From assembly GCF_947258935.1 (NCBI RefSeq), contig NZ_CAMYKH010000002.1:1-64000 (forward strand): 64,000 bases of DNA. The letters run 5' to 3'. The number at the start of each line of letters is the position of its first letter. Position 1 is the first letter of the stretch. Of the stretch, positions 53,673 to 61,883 are shown piece by piece. Source of the DNA: an uncultured Muriicola sp. (GTDB lineage: Bacteria > Bacteroidota > Bacteroidia > Flavobacteriales > Flavobacteriaceae). The notes below the pieces were generated by a model, which saw only the letters and a list, made by a program, of their open reading frames with translations, was not told the DNA's origin and ran no database searches. The translations under genes were made by a program, and so were the position numbers.

Positions 53673-54788
53673 TTATTTAGGTTTTTTCAATCCAAAGAAA
53701 GGCCTAATGAGTCTCCATCTTCTTATACAGGTTTCATAAATGATATAGGAACCACCAAAAGTAGCGATCGTCAGGATCAGGAATTTTGGCAGGAGCCCCC
53801 AGGGCAAGTCCATAATGAAATAAGCTGTGATAATAGTAATCGTCTGATGCAGAATATAGAATGGATATACTGCTTCGTTGGAATAAGCCAATGCTTTGCT
53901 TTGCTTGTTCAAATATCGCGCAGCATAGCCAAAGAGTGCAAGGATCCATGACCATAGATTAAAGACCTTCAGAAAGGCTTCAACAAAATGCTCCCAAATA
54001 GAATCTTCAAAAGTCATTATCAGACCAAGGAATAGGGTAAACCCAACTATTCCGCAAATAAGATAAAATCTGCGATGCTCAGTTACCGTTTTCCAGAACT
54101 GTTCTTTTACAGAGATCAGCAGAAAGCCATAGAAAAATAGGGTAGCGTAATTTACTATCGCAAACCAATCGCCAATCAGGGCATGGGTGATGTTAAAAAA
54201 TGGCTCTAGCAAAGATTCGAAGAAATACAGCGGAATTATGAGCCAGAAAAGGCCATACTTACTGGCAACCTTATTTTTTATCCTCAAAAGGAATCTGTTT
54301 CCAGGATGCTTACGCAGGTAAAGAAACACAGGGAGCAAGGCCAGCGAAAAAAGTAACAAATACGGTAAGAACCAGAGGTGGTGCCAGCTCATATTCCCTT
54401 CCGGATATACACCGATAAATGCCTTCGATGGCCAAAAGTCAAAATAGGACCCAAGAAATTGCCCGGCGGAAAACTTTTCTATATATACCTGCGGAGGAAC
54501 AATTATAAGCATGCCCACCACTAAAGGAAGGAATAACCTTTTAATACGTTCCATACTGAATTGCGGTCCCGTTCTTTTGTTTAAAGCGTAATAAGTGCCC
54601 ATTCCGGAGATAACGAACAGGATGGGTAGTCGCCATTGATTAAGGAACAGCATTGGGTACCGCAGCCAAGAATATTCCACATTATTTTTAATATGCCAAC
54701 CCCATGGAACAAAGAACATACCTACGTGATAAAAGATAAGCAGTCCAAAAACCAGCACCCTTAACCAATCCAGATCATACCGTCGCAT
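53673..54788 (-). CDS. Acyltransferase family protein (OpgC/Acyl_transf_3-like)
   Basis: A 371-aa inner-membrane protein with about ten helices that starts MRRYDLDWLRVLVFGLLIFYHVGMFFV, the signature D-x-x-R and H of the Acyl_transf_3 family. It includes WRLPILFVISGMGTYYALNKR and HHLWFLPYLLLFSLALLPVF. Members O-acylate polysaccharides, glucans or lipids from acyl-CoA. It follows the LytTR gene by 96 bp on the same strand, so the two may be functionally linked. The substrate is unknown. Confidence 0.9.
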   Translation of the reverse strand: MRRYDLDWLRVLVFGLLIFYHVGMFFVPWGWHIKNNVEYSWLRYPMLFLNQWRLPILFVISGMGTYYALNKRTGPQFSMERIKRLFLPLVVGMLIIVPPQVYIEKFSAGQFLGSYFDFWPSKAFIGVYPEGNMSWHHLWFLPYLLLFSLALLPVFLYLRKHPGNRFLLRIKNKVASKYGLFWLIIPLYFFESLLEPFFNITHALIGDWFAIVNYATLFFYGFLLISVKEQFWKTVTEHRRFYLICGIVGFTLFLGLIMTFEDSIWEHFVEAFLKVFNLWSWILALFGYAARYLNKQSKALAYSNEAVYPFYILHQTITIITAYFIMDLPWGLLPKFLILTIATFGGSYIIYETCIRRWRLIRPFFGLKKPK

Positions 54789-54884
54789 ACTATTTCCTTT
54801 TACCCAAAGATATTCTTAAACCAAATGCGTTGTGATCCTTTGTGTTGAATGACAAGGATTTGTGGTGAATGACAAGGTATATTG

Positions 54885-55760
54885 CTATTGTTGTAACCTG
54901 GACTCAAATGTAGGGATCATATTTCTTGAAACCGGGATGGTACTATTCCCATGTTGTAGTGTAAGTTGGTATCCTTGGGCATTGCCTTTAACATGTTCAA
55001 GGAAAGAAAGATTAACAATATAAGACCGATGTGTTCTAACGATCTGGTCTATGACGCCTAGTTGTTTTTCAAATTCTTTGATAGTGATCCTTTTTAATAC
55101 TTGGATCAGATCATTCCCGGTATACATGTATAACATGAGGTAATTTCCTTCTGCTTTGGCAAATAGAAATTGATCTATTTCCAGATCGAACCTGTCCATT
55201 TTAACCTGTGTTTCTATGGGAACAATGCTGACACTTTTGGGTGTGTTGAATACCCTCCGTGAATGCTCCAGAATATTTGCCTCTCTCATAAAACGGGCAT
55301 TTAGCCTGTTAGAATTTACGGATACAATTATGCCAACCAGAAGGATACCCACTAAAAATGTATTGCCAACCTCTTCTCTAAAATACCCCCAGGACCAATT
55401 ATTGGGATTATCGTAAATAAGGTCTCTTATAAGGAATTGGCCTATGCCGATAAGCAAAAGATAAATACTGAGAAAAATGATATCCTTTCCAATGGTCCAA
55501 TGCTCATCAATAGAAGGTGATAAATGGATAAATGGATATATAAGAAGCAGAATCACCATGGGCATAAACGCATGTATAAAACTGATCCAGAAATAATCCA
55601 TCCTATGTTCAGCTGTATTTACATTAAATGGGGTGAAGAAGTAATTGAAAAAAAAGGCTAGTAAGAAGATGGCAAGACCAAATTGCAAAAGGGACCTGCC
55701 CCGGAAATAAAAGGGATAGGGTGTACTTAAATATTTCATGATGGATAAATTCACGGCCAT
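54885..55760 (-). CDS. Membrane-bound LytTR-type transcriptional regulator
   Basis: A 291-aa one-component regulator. About four helices (near 25-43, 55-77, 90-110 and 130-150) precede a linker and a C-terminal LytTR DNA-binding domain (about 190-288). This reads FLFAKAEGNYLMLYMYTG...VLKRITIKEFEKQLGVIDQIVRTHRSYIVNLSFLEHVKGNAQGYQLTLQHG, with the HRSYIVNL hallmark. It has no receiver domain, so it may sense the membrane directly. It lies between the enoyl-CoA hydratase and acyltransferase genes on the same strand. Targets are not known. Confidence 0.9.
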   Translation of the reverse strand: MAVNLSIMKYLSTPYPFYFRGRSLLQFGLAIFLLAFFFNYFFTPFNVNTAEHRMDYFWISFIHAFMPMVILLLIYPFIHLSPSIDEHWTIGKDIIFLSIYLLLIGIGQFLIRDLIYDNPNNWSWGYFREEVGNTFLVGILLVGIIVSVNSNRLNARFMREANILEHSRRVFNTPKSVSIVPIETQVKMDRFDLEIDQFLFAKAEGNYLMLYMYTGNDLIQVLKRITIKEFEKQLGVIDQIVRTHRSYIVNLSFLEHVKGNAQGYQLTLQHGNSTIPVSRNMIPTFESRLQQ

Positions 55761-55784
55761 GCTATCACCATATAAGAAACGATT

Positions 55785-56552
55785 TTATTTTTTAAAGGCC
55801 TCTAATGCTTTCTTGGTATGAGGCGATAGGGCCAAGCTACCTGTAATAGCCGCTCTATCTGTTAACAATTGGGCCCAATTGTCAGTGCCTTTCCACAACA
55901 CTTTTTTAAGTTCTCGAAGTGCTTGTGGGTTAATCCCTCCCAATTGGGAAGTAAAATAATCAATTTCTTTATCCATCTCCTTTATAGTGTTAAAGACTTT
56001 GGAGTACAGACCTTTATCCTTCGCCCAATATGCGTTCTTCCATTCAGTGGGGGCTAAAGACATTTCTGCCAAACCAGATACGCCTATTTTTCGTTCCACT
56101 GCAGGGGCAATAACAAGTGGGGCAATACCAATGGTCAGTTCTGAAAGTCGGACTGCGGCATCCTCAACAGCAAATACATAGTCGCAAGCTGCAATAAGTC
56201 CTACTCCCCCGCCGACGGCTTTTCCCTGAACTCTGCCTACAATTGGTTGGGAACAGCGCCGCATGGCATTCAGGACATGGGCAAACCCGCTAAAAAATCG
56301 GGTGCCTTCCTCCTCCGTAGAAACGGCCATTAGTTCATTAAAAGAGGCCCCTGCACAAAAGGCGCCATCTCCTTCAGATCGCAAAACAATAAGCGAGACC
56401 TCCTTGTTTTGTGAAAGCTCATCCAGGGTCTTGGTAAGGCGTTGAAGTAATTCAGCAACAAAAGAATTACTGGCCGGATGGCCAAATTCTACAGATGCAA
56501 CAGTATTTTGAATATTGGTGTAAAGGCTACCATTTGTTCTGGAAGTTCCCAT
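55785..56552 (-). CDS. Enoyl-CoA hydratase/isomerase family protein
   Basis: A 255-aa crotonase-fold enzyme. LRSEGDGAFCAGASFNELMA and RVQGKAVGGGVGLIAACDYVFAVEDAAVRLSELTIGIAPLVIAPAVERK are the two family motifs that shape the CoA oxyanion hole. The usual catalytic Glu pair of hydratases is not clear, so isomerase or other CoA chemistry is possible. It sits 24 bp before the LytTR gene, in a minus-strand operon. Confidence 0.9.
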   Translation of the reverse strand: MGTSRTNGSLYTNIQNTVASVEFGHPASNSFVAELLQRLTKTLDELSQNKEVSLIVLRSEGDGAFCAGASFNELMAVSTEEEGTRFFSGFAHVLNAMRRCSQPIVGRVQGKAVGGGVGLIAACDYVFAVEDAAVRLSELTIGIAPLVIAPAVERKIGVSGLAEMSLAPTEWKNAYWAKDKGLYSKVFNTIKEMDKEIDYFTSQLGGINPQALRELKKVLWKGTDNWAQLLTDRAAITGSLALSPHTKKALEAFKK

Positions 56553-56573
56553 GGATCATAGATTTTCTCAAAA

Positions 56574-57908
56574 TTACACCTTTTGCAATAGCGGACGAAA
56601 TTTTGCCCTGAACTTCCAGACCAGTGCTCCTCCTCGGATCATCATCCAAACCGTGATGGCTATCCAAATACCATACAGACCTAAATTAAAGAGATTTCCC
56701 AAATATAGCATTGGGATAAATCCCAGGAAGGTAGCCACAAGCAGCACGTTTCTTAAGTATTTCATTTCGCCAAGGCCCTTAAACAGACCATCAAATACAA
56801 ATGCCACGGTGTTTATAGGTAGGGCCAGAATAACTATAAAGAAAATGGAGTAAAAGGTTTGCAGCACAGCTGTATCATTTGAAAACAGTGCACCAAGGGG
56901 CCGGTAAAGTAGTACGCCTATTCCCATTAACACCAAACTTACGGCAACACCATAAAGAATTATTTTTTTGGCTAGTTTCCATAAGTTGGGATAGTCCTTG
57001 GCGCCAAGGAGACGCCCGCCCATAATATTGCCAGCGGCCCCATAGCCATCAATAAAAAATGCGGCAAATAACCATAAATTGATGGCAATGGTGTGGGCTC
57101 CAATAAATCGATCCCCTAAAGCGGTAGCCTCCCTTACAGCAAGGACCAAGGTTATATTAAGGGCAACGGTCCGTACAAATAGATTCAGACTCATCCCTAT
57201 CAATCTACCTAACTCAGGATGTAATGACATTGTTGGTATAAGAGAAATATTTGTTTTGGTGATTAAAAGGTACAATGCCATTACAGCCATAACACCCTGC
57301 GCAATAAGACTGGCCCAGGCAGCTCCTTCTAAATACATTGGGGCTATTATTCCCTTAATGCCATACACCAGGGCAAAATCGAGGCCAATATTAAGTACAG
57401 ATCCTACGATGGCTATCATCATGGGCCAGTAAGTATTCTGCAGCCCTCTGAAAATACCCATGATAGCAAATACGAACAGTGTGAGGGGAAATCCCCAGAC
57501 CCTGATAGAATAATAAGACACACAGAATTCCAGGATCTTGCCTTTGGCATTTAACAACATAAATATCTCTTCTACCACAAAGATGGTGGCAACCAGGATC
57601 AAAACACTTAGAAGCAAATTCAGGCATATGGCCTGAGCCGGAAGGTTGGCTACCTGTTGTAGCTTTCCTGCTCCCAGATATTGAGAAATGATGGCCGAAA
57701 TGGCACTTCGGGTCTGCCCCAATATCCAAATAAGCATAGATAGAAAGGCCCCTACAATGCCTACAGCCGCAAGAGATTCCAGCCCATTAACAGGAATGTT
57801 GCCAACAATAGCCGTATCTGTTATAGATAGGATAGGTTCTGCAATGCCGGCTATGGTGGCCGGGATGGCCAATTTGTTAATGGTCTTAAATGAGACTACG
57901 GTTTTCAA
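56574..57908 (-). CDS. MATE family efflux transporter
   Basis: A 444-aa membrane protein with 12 helices in two six-helix halves, resembling DinF-type MATE transporters that export cationic or hydrophobic compounds with Na+ or H+. It begins FKTINKLAIPATIAGIAEPILSITDTAIVGNIP, the family signature, and includes SAISAIISQYLGAG. The start is a TTG at 57908, 11 bp after the GNAT stop; no other start fits. It lies 21 bp before the enoyl-CoA hydratase gene. Confidence 0.92.
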   Translation of the reverse strand: MKTVVSFKTINKLAIPATIAGIAEPILSITDTAIVGNIPVNGLESLAAVGIVGAFLSMLIWILGQTRSAISAIISQYLGAGKLQQVANLPAQAICLNLLLSVLILVATIFVVEEIFMLLNAKGKILEFCVSYYSIRVWGFPLTLFVFAIMGIFRGLQNTYWPMMIAIVGSVLNIGLDFALVYGIKGIIAPMYLEGAAWASLIAQGVMAVMALYLLITKTNISLIPTMSLHPELGRLIGMSLNLFVRTVALNITLVLAVREATALGDRFIGAHTIAINLWLFAAFFIDGYGAAGNIMGGRLLGAKDYPNLWKLAKKIILYGVAVSLVLMGIGVLLYRPLGALFSNDTAVLQTFYSIFFIVILALPINTVAFVFDGLFKGLGEMKYLRNVLLVATFLGFIPMLYLGNLFNLGLYGIWIAITVWMMIRGGALVWKFRAKFRPLLQKV

Positions 57909-57918
57909 ATAATCAAGA

Positions 57919-58419
57919 TTATAATACTAGTTCATAACAATAAAAGGGATGAATACTTTGGTTCGGGAAATAAATAGGGCCAAGTTTTTGGTACCCACGG
58001 GCCTCATAAAAGCGCTGATTTCGTTCATTTTTACTAAAGGTATCTAAACGGATGGAAGTATACTTTTCATCAACTGCTTTCTGTTCTGCGGCATCCATTA
58101 ACAACCTGGCCTTGCCTTTACCCTGTAGTTCGGGAAGTACTGCCAAACGATGAATATAGAGATTATTATCATTTGGCGTGAGCCATTCAACAGGGACATA
58201 TTCCTCGTCCATCATGGAAGAGATGGCAATACACCCCTGGATCATGGAATGATGCTCTAGCACAAAAAGTTCTTCCCTTGCCACATCTCTCAAAAATGCC
58301 TCTTTGGAGGGATAGTGCTCATTCCATTGATATATTCCACTGCCGATCATATACTGTGCGCAGGCCTTGGTAAGACGCAAGATCTGGGGAATTTCTTCTA
58401 TCTTTGCAGGTCTAATCAT
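57919..58419 (-). CDS. GNAT family N-acetyltransferase
   Basis: A 166-aa acetyltransferase. LAVLPELQGKGKARLLMDAAEQKA is motif A with the acetyl-CoA-binding V-x-x-x-x-Q-G-K-G-x-A loop, and RLDTFSKNERNQRFYEARGYQKLG is the C-terminal motif B. The acceptor is unknown. It is the first gene of the minus-strand set leading through MATE and enoyl-CoA hydratase. Confidence 0.92.
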   Translation of the reverse strand: MIRPAKIEEIPQILRLTKACAQYMIGSGIYQWNEHYPSKEAFLRDVAREELFVLEHHSMIQGCIAISSMMDEEYVPVEWLTPNDNNLYIHRLAVLPELQGKGKARLLMDAAEQKAVDEKYTSIRLDTFSKNERNQRFYEARGYQKLGPIYFPNQSIHPFYCYELVL

Positions 58420-58469
58420 CTAATCATTCCAATTAATCCGTAAATTTATAGTATTAATCGCTAACCATT

Positions 58470-59267
58470 ATGAAGAACATATTAGTACCCATCGGAACCT
58501 CCCCAAATGCACATGAGACGCTTCAATACGCTGTAGATCTAGCGTCTAAATTTTCTTCGCAGGTGTTTGTAATGGAAGTATTTAATGTGACCAAAGGCGC
58601 GGGAAATTTAAAAGATATTTCAGCCAAAGTAGCGCAAAGTGGAAAAGAAAGGCTTAAAGAGATCATCAATAAGGTGGACGGAAAGAAAGTTGAGATCAAA
58701 ATAGCCACCTATAACGGAGATTTAATTGATGGATTAAAAGAGATCAATGATAAACTTGGGATAGATCTAATAGTAATTGCTCCAAGAAGTAATGATATTA
58801 AGGAAGAATTGTATTTAGGTCATACATCTGGAAGGATCATAAAAAGAACAGAGATCCCGACATTGATTGTGCCTAAAGGAACGAAGTTTACTCCATTTAA
58901 GATTGTCCTTGTAGGATTTAAGTCGGGTGTCTTAAAAAGAAAACGAATTCTTAATCCGTTAATAGAGATCAAGAAAAAATTTAAATCCAAGATCCATTTA
59001 TTACTCGTAAAGACTCCCGGATATATTGACAGAGACCTGCAGATAAATACAGCATTGATGGATATCAGTTCTCATTTGACGTTGGCAGAACACGCCACCA
59101 CGTATTTAGGAATTTTAGAACATATTCAGGCTGAACATCCGGATTTGCTTTGTGTATTTCGAAGGAAAAGAGGGGTGTTTACCAATTTGTGGGAAAAGAA
59201 TACGATTCATAAGGCCGAATTCTCAGCCAAGATCCCTGTATTGGTGTTAAGCGTAAAGAAAGACTAA
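58470..59267 (+). CDS. Universal stress protein (UspA family, two-domain)
   Basis: A 265-aa protein with an N-terminal UspA domain (MKNILVPIGTSPNAHETLQYAVDLASKF...LGHTSGRIIKRTEIPTLIVPKG) and a degenerate second half ending HKAEFSAKIPVLVLSVKK. The ATP-binding G-x2-G-x9-G(S/T) motif is modified in the first half (LGHTSGRIIKRTE). Such proteins are induced by stress and growth arrest. It is divergent from the GNAT gene with a 50-bp shared leader. Confidence 0.9.
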   Translation: MKNILVPIGTSPNAHETLQYAVDLASKFSSQVFVMEVFNVTKGAGNLKDISAKVAQSGKERLKEIINKVDGKKVEIKIATYNGDLIDGLKEINDKLGIDLIVIAPRSNDIKEELYLGHTSGRIIKRTEIPTLIVPKGTKFTPFKIVLVGFKSGVLKRKRILNPLIEIKKKFKSKIHLLLVKTPGYIDRDLQINTALMDISSHLTLAEHATTYLGILEHIQAEHPDLLCVFRRKRGVFTNLWEKNTIHKAEFSAKIPVLVLSVKKD

Positions 59268-59591
59268 TAAAAAACCACTACGATTGTGACGGTGCCGGTT
59301 ATGATCTCGGCATCTTTGACTGCCGCAGTTATTTATTCCATTCATGTTGTATTTACATGTAGTAAATTTCAGGAAAGTGAAAAAGCATGGCTGGATTATA
59401 GCCGTTGTTGTAAAACATTATTAATTTCTGACCTTTCCTCGTTGATTTTTTGTAATTACAAATTCCAGTAGTTGTAAAATTTTCGTGGCTTTCTCCAGGC
59501 ATTGCTTTTCCGTTTGCGAGAAGTGCTCTGGAATTAGTGGTGCCTTAGTCTAGGGGAATATTATATTTTATACTGTTCTGTTTTCTAATGG
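59268..59591. other. Intergenic region without recognised gene
   Basis: About 320 bp between the universal stress protein and the 161-aa protein. A 61-aa ORF (59286-59471) is present, but it is Cys-rich with no usual codon pattern and I treat it as noise. Nothing else is seen. Confidence 0.5.
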
Positions 59592-60077
59592 TTACTTGGC
59601 GATTATATCAAGTTGCTCTTTGTTGAGCGCTATATCTACCATAACACCGTATTCCAAGCCCATTATTTTTGGAAGGATTAATTCGAGCATAGTGGGCTTT
59701 TGAATATGATCTTCTTTAGTTTCGGGATCGGGTAAATAAACCAATCCTTTATAGGTTTCATCTTTATAATAGAGAGATACATCAAAAAAATAAAAATTCT
59801 CTGGAGGAATATAATCCGACCAATCTATGTTCTTAAAAAAATATTTTGGCTTCTTTATTTTATAGGAGCAAGGAGAAATATCTAAATTGATGGTACCCAT
59901 GAAATAGTTGCTCAAATCAAGACCTCGTTCAAGAAAATGTTGAAACTGTTGTTTTAAAGTCCCTTCCGGATATCGCTCATCCTTGCCTTTACCAGAGGCA
60001 ACTCCATAACCCGACTGTATTTCACCGCGAACTAGAGTGTATTCTATAGATCCCGTCTTATTATTTTTCTTATCCAT
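59592..60077 (-). CDS. 161-aa protein resembling archaeal-type CTP-dependent riboflavin kinase (tentative)
   Basis: I do not recognise an annotated bacterial family, but the layout recalls RibK. Near the start is LVRGEIQSGYGVASGKGKDE, like the RibK G-x-V-x-SG-x-G loop. Then QQFQHFLERGLDLSNYFMGTINLDIS resembles the P-x-x-GTLN segment. Near the end, DHIQKPTMLELILPKIMGLEYGVMVDIALN resembles its conserved His/Glu-Leu-Ile region and dGD-x-V strand. The match is by eye only. It is a single minus-strand gene upstream of no related genes. Confidence 0.4.
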   Translation of the reverse strand: MDKKNNKTGSIEYTLVRGEIQSGYGVASGKGKDERYPEGTLKQQFQHFLERGLDLSNYFMGTINLDISPCSYKIKKPKYFFKNIDWSDYIPPENFYFFDVSLYYKDETYKGLVYLPDPETKEDHIQKPTMLELILPKIMGLEYGVMVDIALNKEQLDIIAK

Positions 60078-60258
60078 AACTTAAATATGAGATTTTAACT
60101 AGTTCGTTCAATAGGATGTGAACTACTGTTGTCACTAGTTGCAAACTAACGGTAGGGGGGGAGACATCTCAAAGTATTTCTCCAAAACAAATAATTCTAT
60201 TTTTCTTCATTAATATTTAACCCTTTTTTTTAAACAAAACTCCATGTTTATCATTCGT

Positions 60259-61869
60259 TCAACCAGTAGTTTTGTTTGCTTCATCAAGTCGTCGTTGCTC
60301 TAATGTCGAAGTTATCTCACCCATTTTTTTCTTTGTTAGAGGATAAAACAGCATTATTCCTGCCCCAATTACCGCAACAATACCAGGCACCCAACTCATT
60401 AACATTTTTATACCGGGAATTGCGCCTTCAATAGAAGTAGTGTCCTGACCATTATAGTGGAAGGCACCTAAAATCAATCCTATGATAGCACCTGCAATAC
60501 CTCCTCCAAATTTAGTTGCAAACGATCCTGCTGAATAAACCAAGCCCGTAGCTCTACGATTATTTTTCCATTCTGAATAATCCGCAGCATCACCTAACAT
60601 CACAAAGAATAAGCAGGAAAAAAAGGCTCCAATGAGTTCTGAAAGCAACCCAATTGTAAAAATAAGGACAACAGCAGTTGAATCGCAGAATATTAAAAGG
60701 GATATAACAGCTCCAGAAATAAGCAAAGAATAAATAAACATTTTCCGTTTTCCATATTTATTACTTAATGGCGTCATTAAAATTGCACCTACAATAGAAA
60801 CCAACATTAACCCTACAAGATAAGACGCAGCCAATAATTGATCGTGTAAATAATGAGTGAAATATATAATTATAATACCTTGTTTGATGGCATTATAGGA
60901 ACTTGAAAATATCCCAGTAATAAGCAATGTCCACCATGGCCTATTGTTAACCAAATCCTTAAAATCTTGTTTTAGATTGGCTTTCTGATCCTTTGGAGGT
61001 AGTATCCGTTCTCTTGTAGTATAGAAGGTGATAAACATTAAAATCGCAAGAACAACTGCCATTGAACGCATAGAGTAACTATAACCCCTCTTTTGATCAA
61101 TAATTCTCAGATTTTCTGAAGTTAAATTAGATTCTCCTGCGACTATAAAGGAATACGTTTTTCCAGATTCCATGTTAAAGCTCTTACCGACAGTAGGCGT
61201 ATTTTCCAAATTACGGTCATCGTTCCATTTAAAAGTGGCGATTCCATCCTCGGTTTTTATATTAGTATTCTCTACATCTCTTGTGGCGGCAATGTCAACT
61301 TGATACGTATTGTTCTCCAGTTTTGAGACCTCTACCGAAGGATCTACATTTCCGAAATAGGCAATAAGAAAGAGCAGTGCTCCCTGAACAAGAATTCCTC
61401 CACCAAATGCACCTACCATTCTATAGGCCCCAATACTTGTACGTTCTTTGTCATCTCCGGACATAACGGCCATCAACGCACCATATGGTACGTTATTGGC
61501 TGTGTACATGAGCGTAAAAAAGAGGTAAGTGATATAAGCATAAATGATTTTCCCAGAGGCGCTAAAGTCTGGGCTAGAAAAAAGTAGAATTAAACTAATT
61601 GCTAAGGGAATCGCAGTCCAGAGGATCCATGGTCGAAATTTGCCGTATTTTGATTTGGTACGATCACCAATAACACCCATCACGACATCACTGATACCAT
61701 CGCTCAAACGTGCTGTTAAAAACAGGACACCTACTGTCACTGGATCTAATCCAAACACGTCGGTATAGAATATGAACAAAAACGTTCCTACTCCTCGCCA
61801 GCCAATATTAGCTGCTGCATCTCCTAATCCGTAGCCTATTTTCTCCTTAACCGAAACTTTATTGCTCAT
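60259..61869 (-). CDS. GPH family sugar:cation symporter with large loop insertion
   Basis: A 536-aa MFS/GPH (MelB-like) transporter. The start VSVKEKIGYGLGDAAANIGW and DRTKSKYGKFRPWILW, TANNVPYGALMAVMSGDDKERTSIGAYR and LFFVMLGDAADYSEWKNNRRATGLVYSAGSFATKFGGGIAGAIIG are all typical GPH motifs. Residues about 173-260 form a hydrophilic insertion of about 85 residues between TM5 and TM6, which most family members lack. It is co-transcribed with the GH3 gene (14 bp gap) and probably imports the sugar that enzyme cleaves. Confidence 0.9.
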   Translation of the reverse strand: MSNKVSVKEKIGYGLGDAAANIGWRGVGTFLFIFYTDVFGLDPVTVGVLFLTARLSDGISDVVMGVIGDRTKSKYGKFRPWILWTAIPLAISLILLFSSPDFSASGKIIYAYITYLFFTLMYTANNVPYGALMAVMSGDDKERTSIGAYRMVGAFGGGILVQGALLFLIAYFGNVDPSVEVSKLENNTYQVDIAATRDVENTNIKTEDGIATFKWNDDRNLENTPTVGKSFNMESGKTYSFIVAGESNLTSENLRIIDQKRGYSYSMRSMAVVLAILMFITFYTTRERILPPKDQKANLKQDFKDLVNNRPWWTLLITGIFSSSYNAIKQGIIIIYFTHYLHDQLLAASYLVGLMLVSIVGAILMTPLSNKYGKRKMFIYSLLISGAVISLLIFCDSTAVVLIFTIGLLSELIGAFFSCLFFVMLGDAADYSEWKNNRRATGLVYSAGSFATKFGGGIAGAIIGLILGAFHYNGQDTTSIEGAIPGIKMLMSWVPGIVAVIGAGIMLFYPLTKKKMGEITSTLEQRRLDEANKTTG

Positions 61870-61883
61870 AATTGAATAATTGT

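Noticed and set aside
59286-59471. 61-aa plus-strand ORF after the universal stress protein
   Set aside because: Atypical composition, no homology recognised and an unlikely start context.
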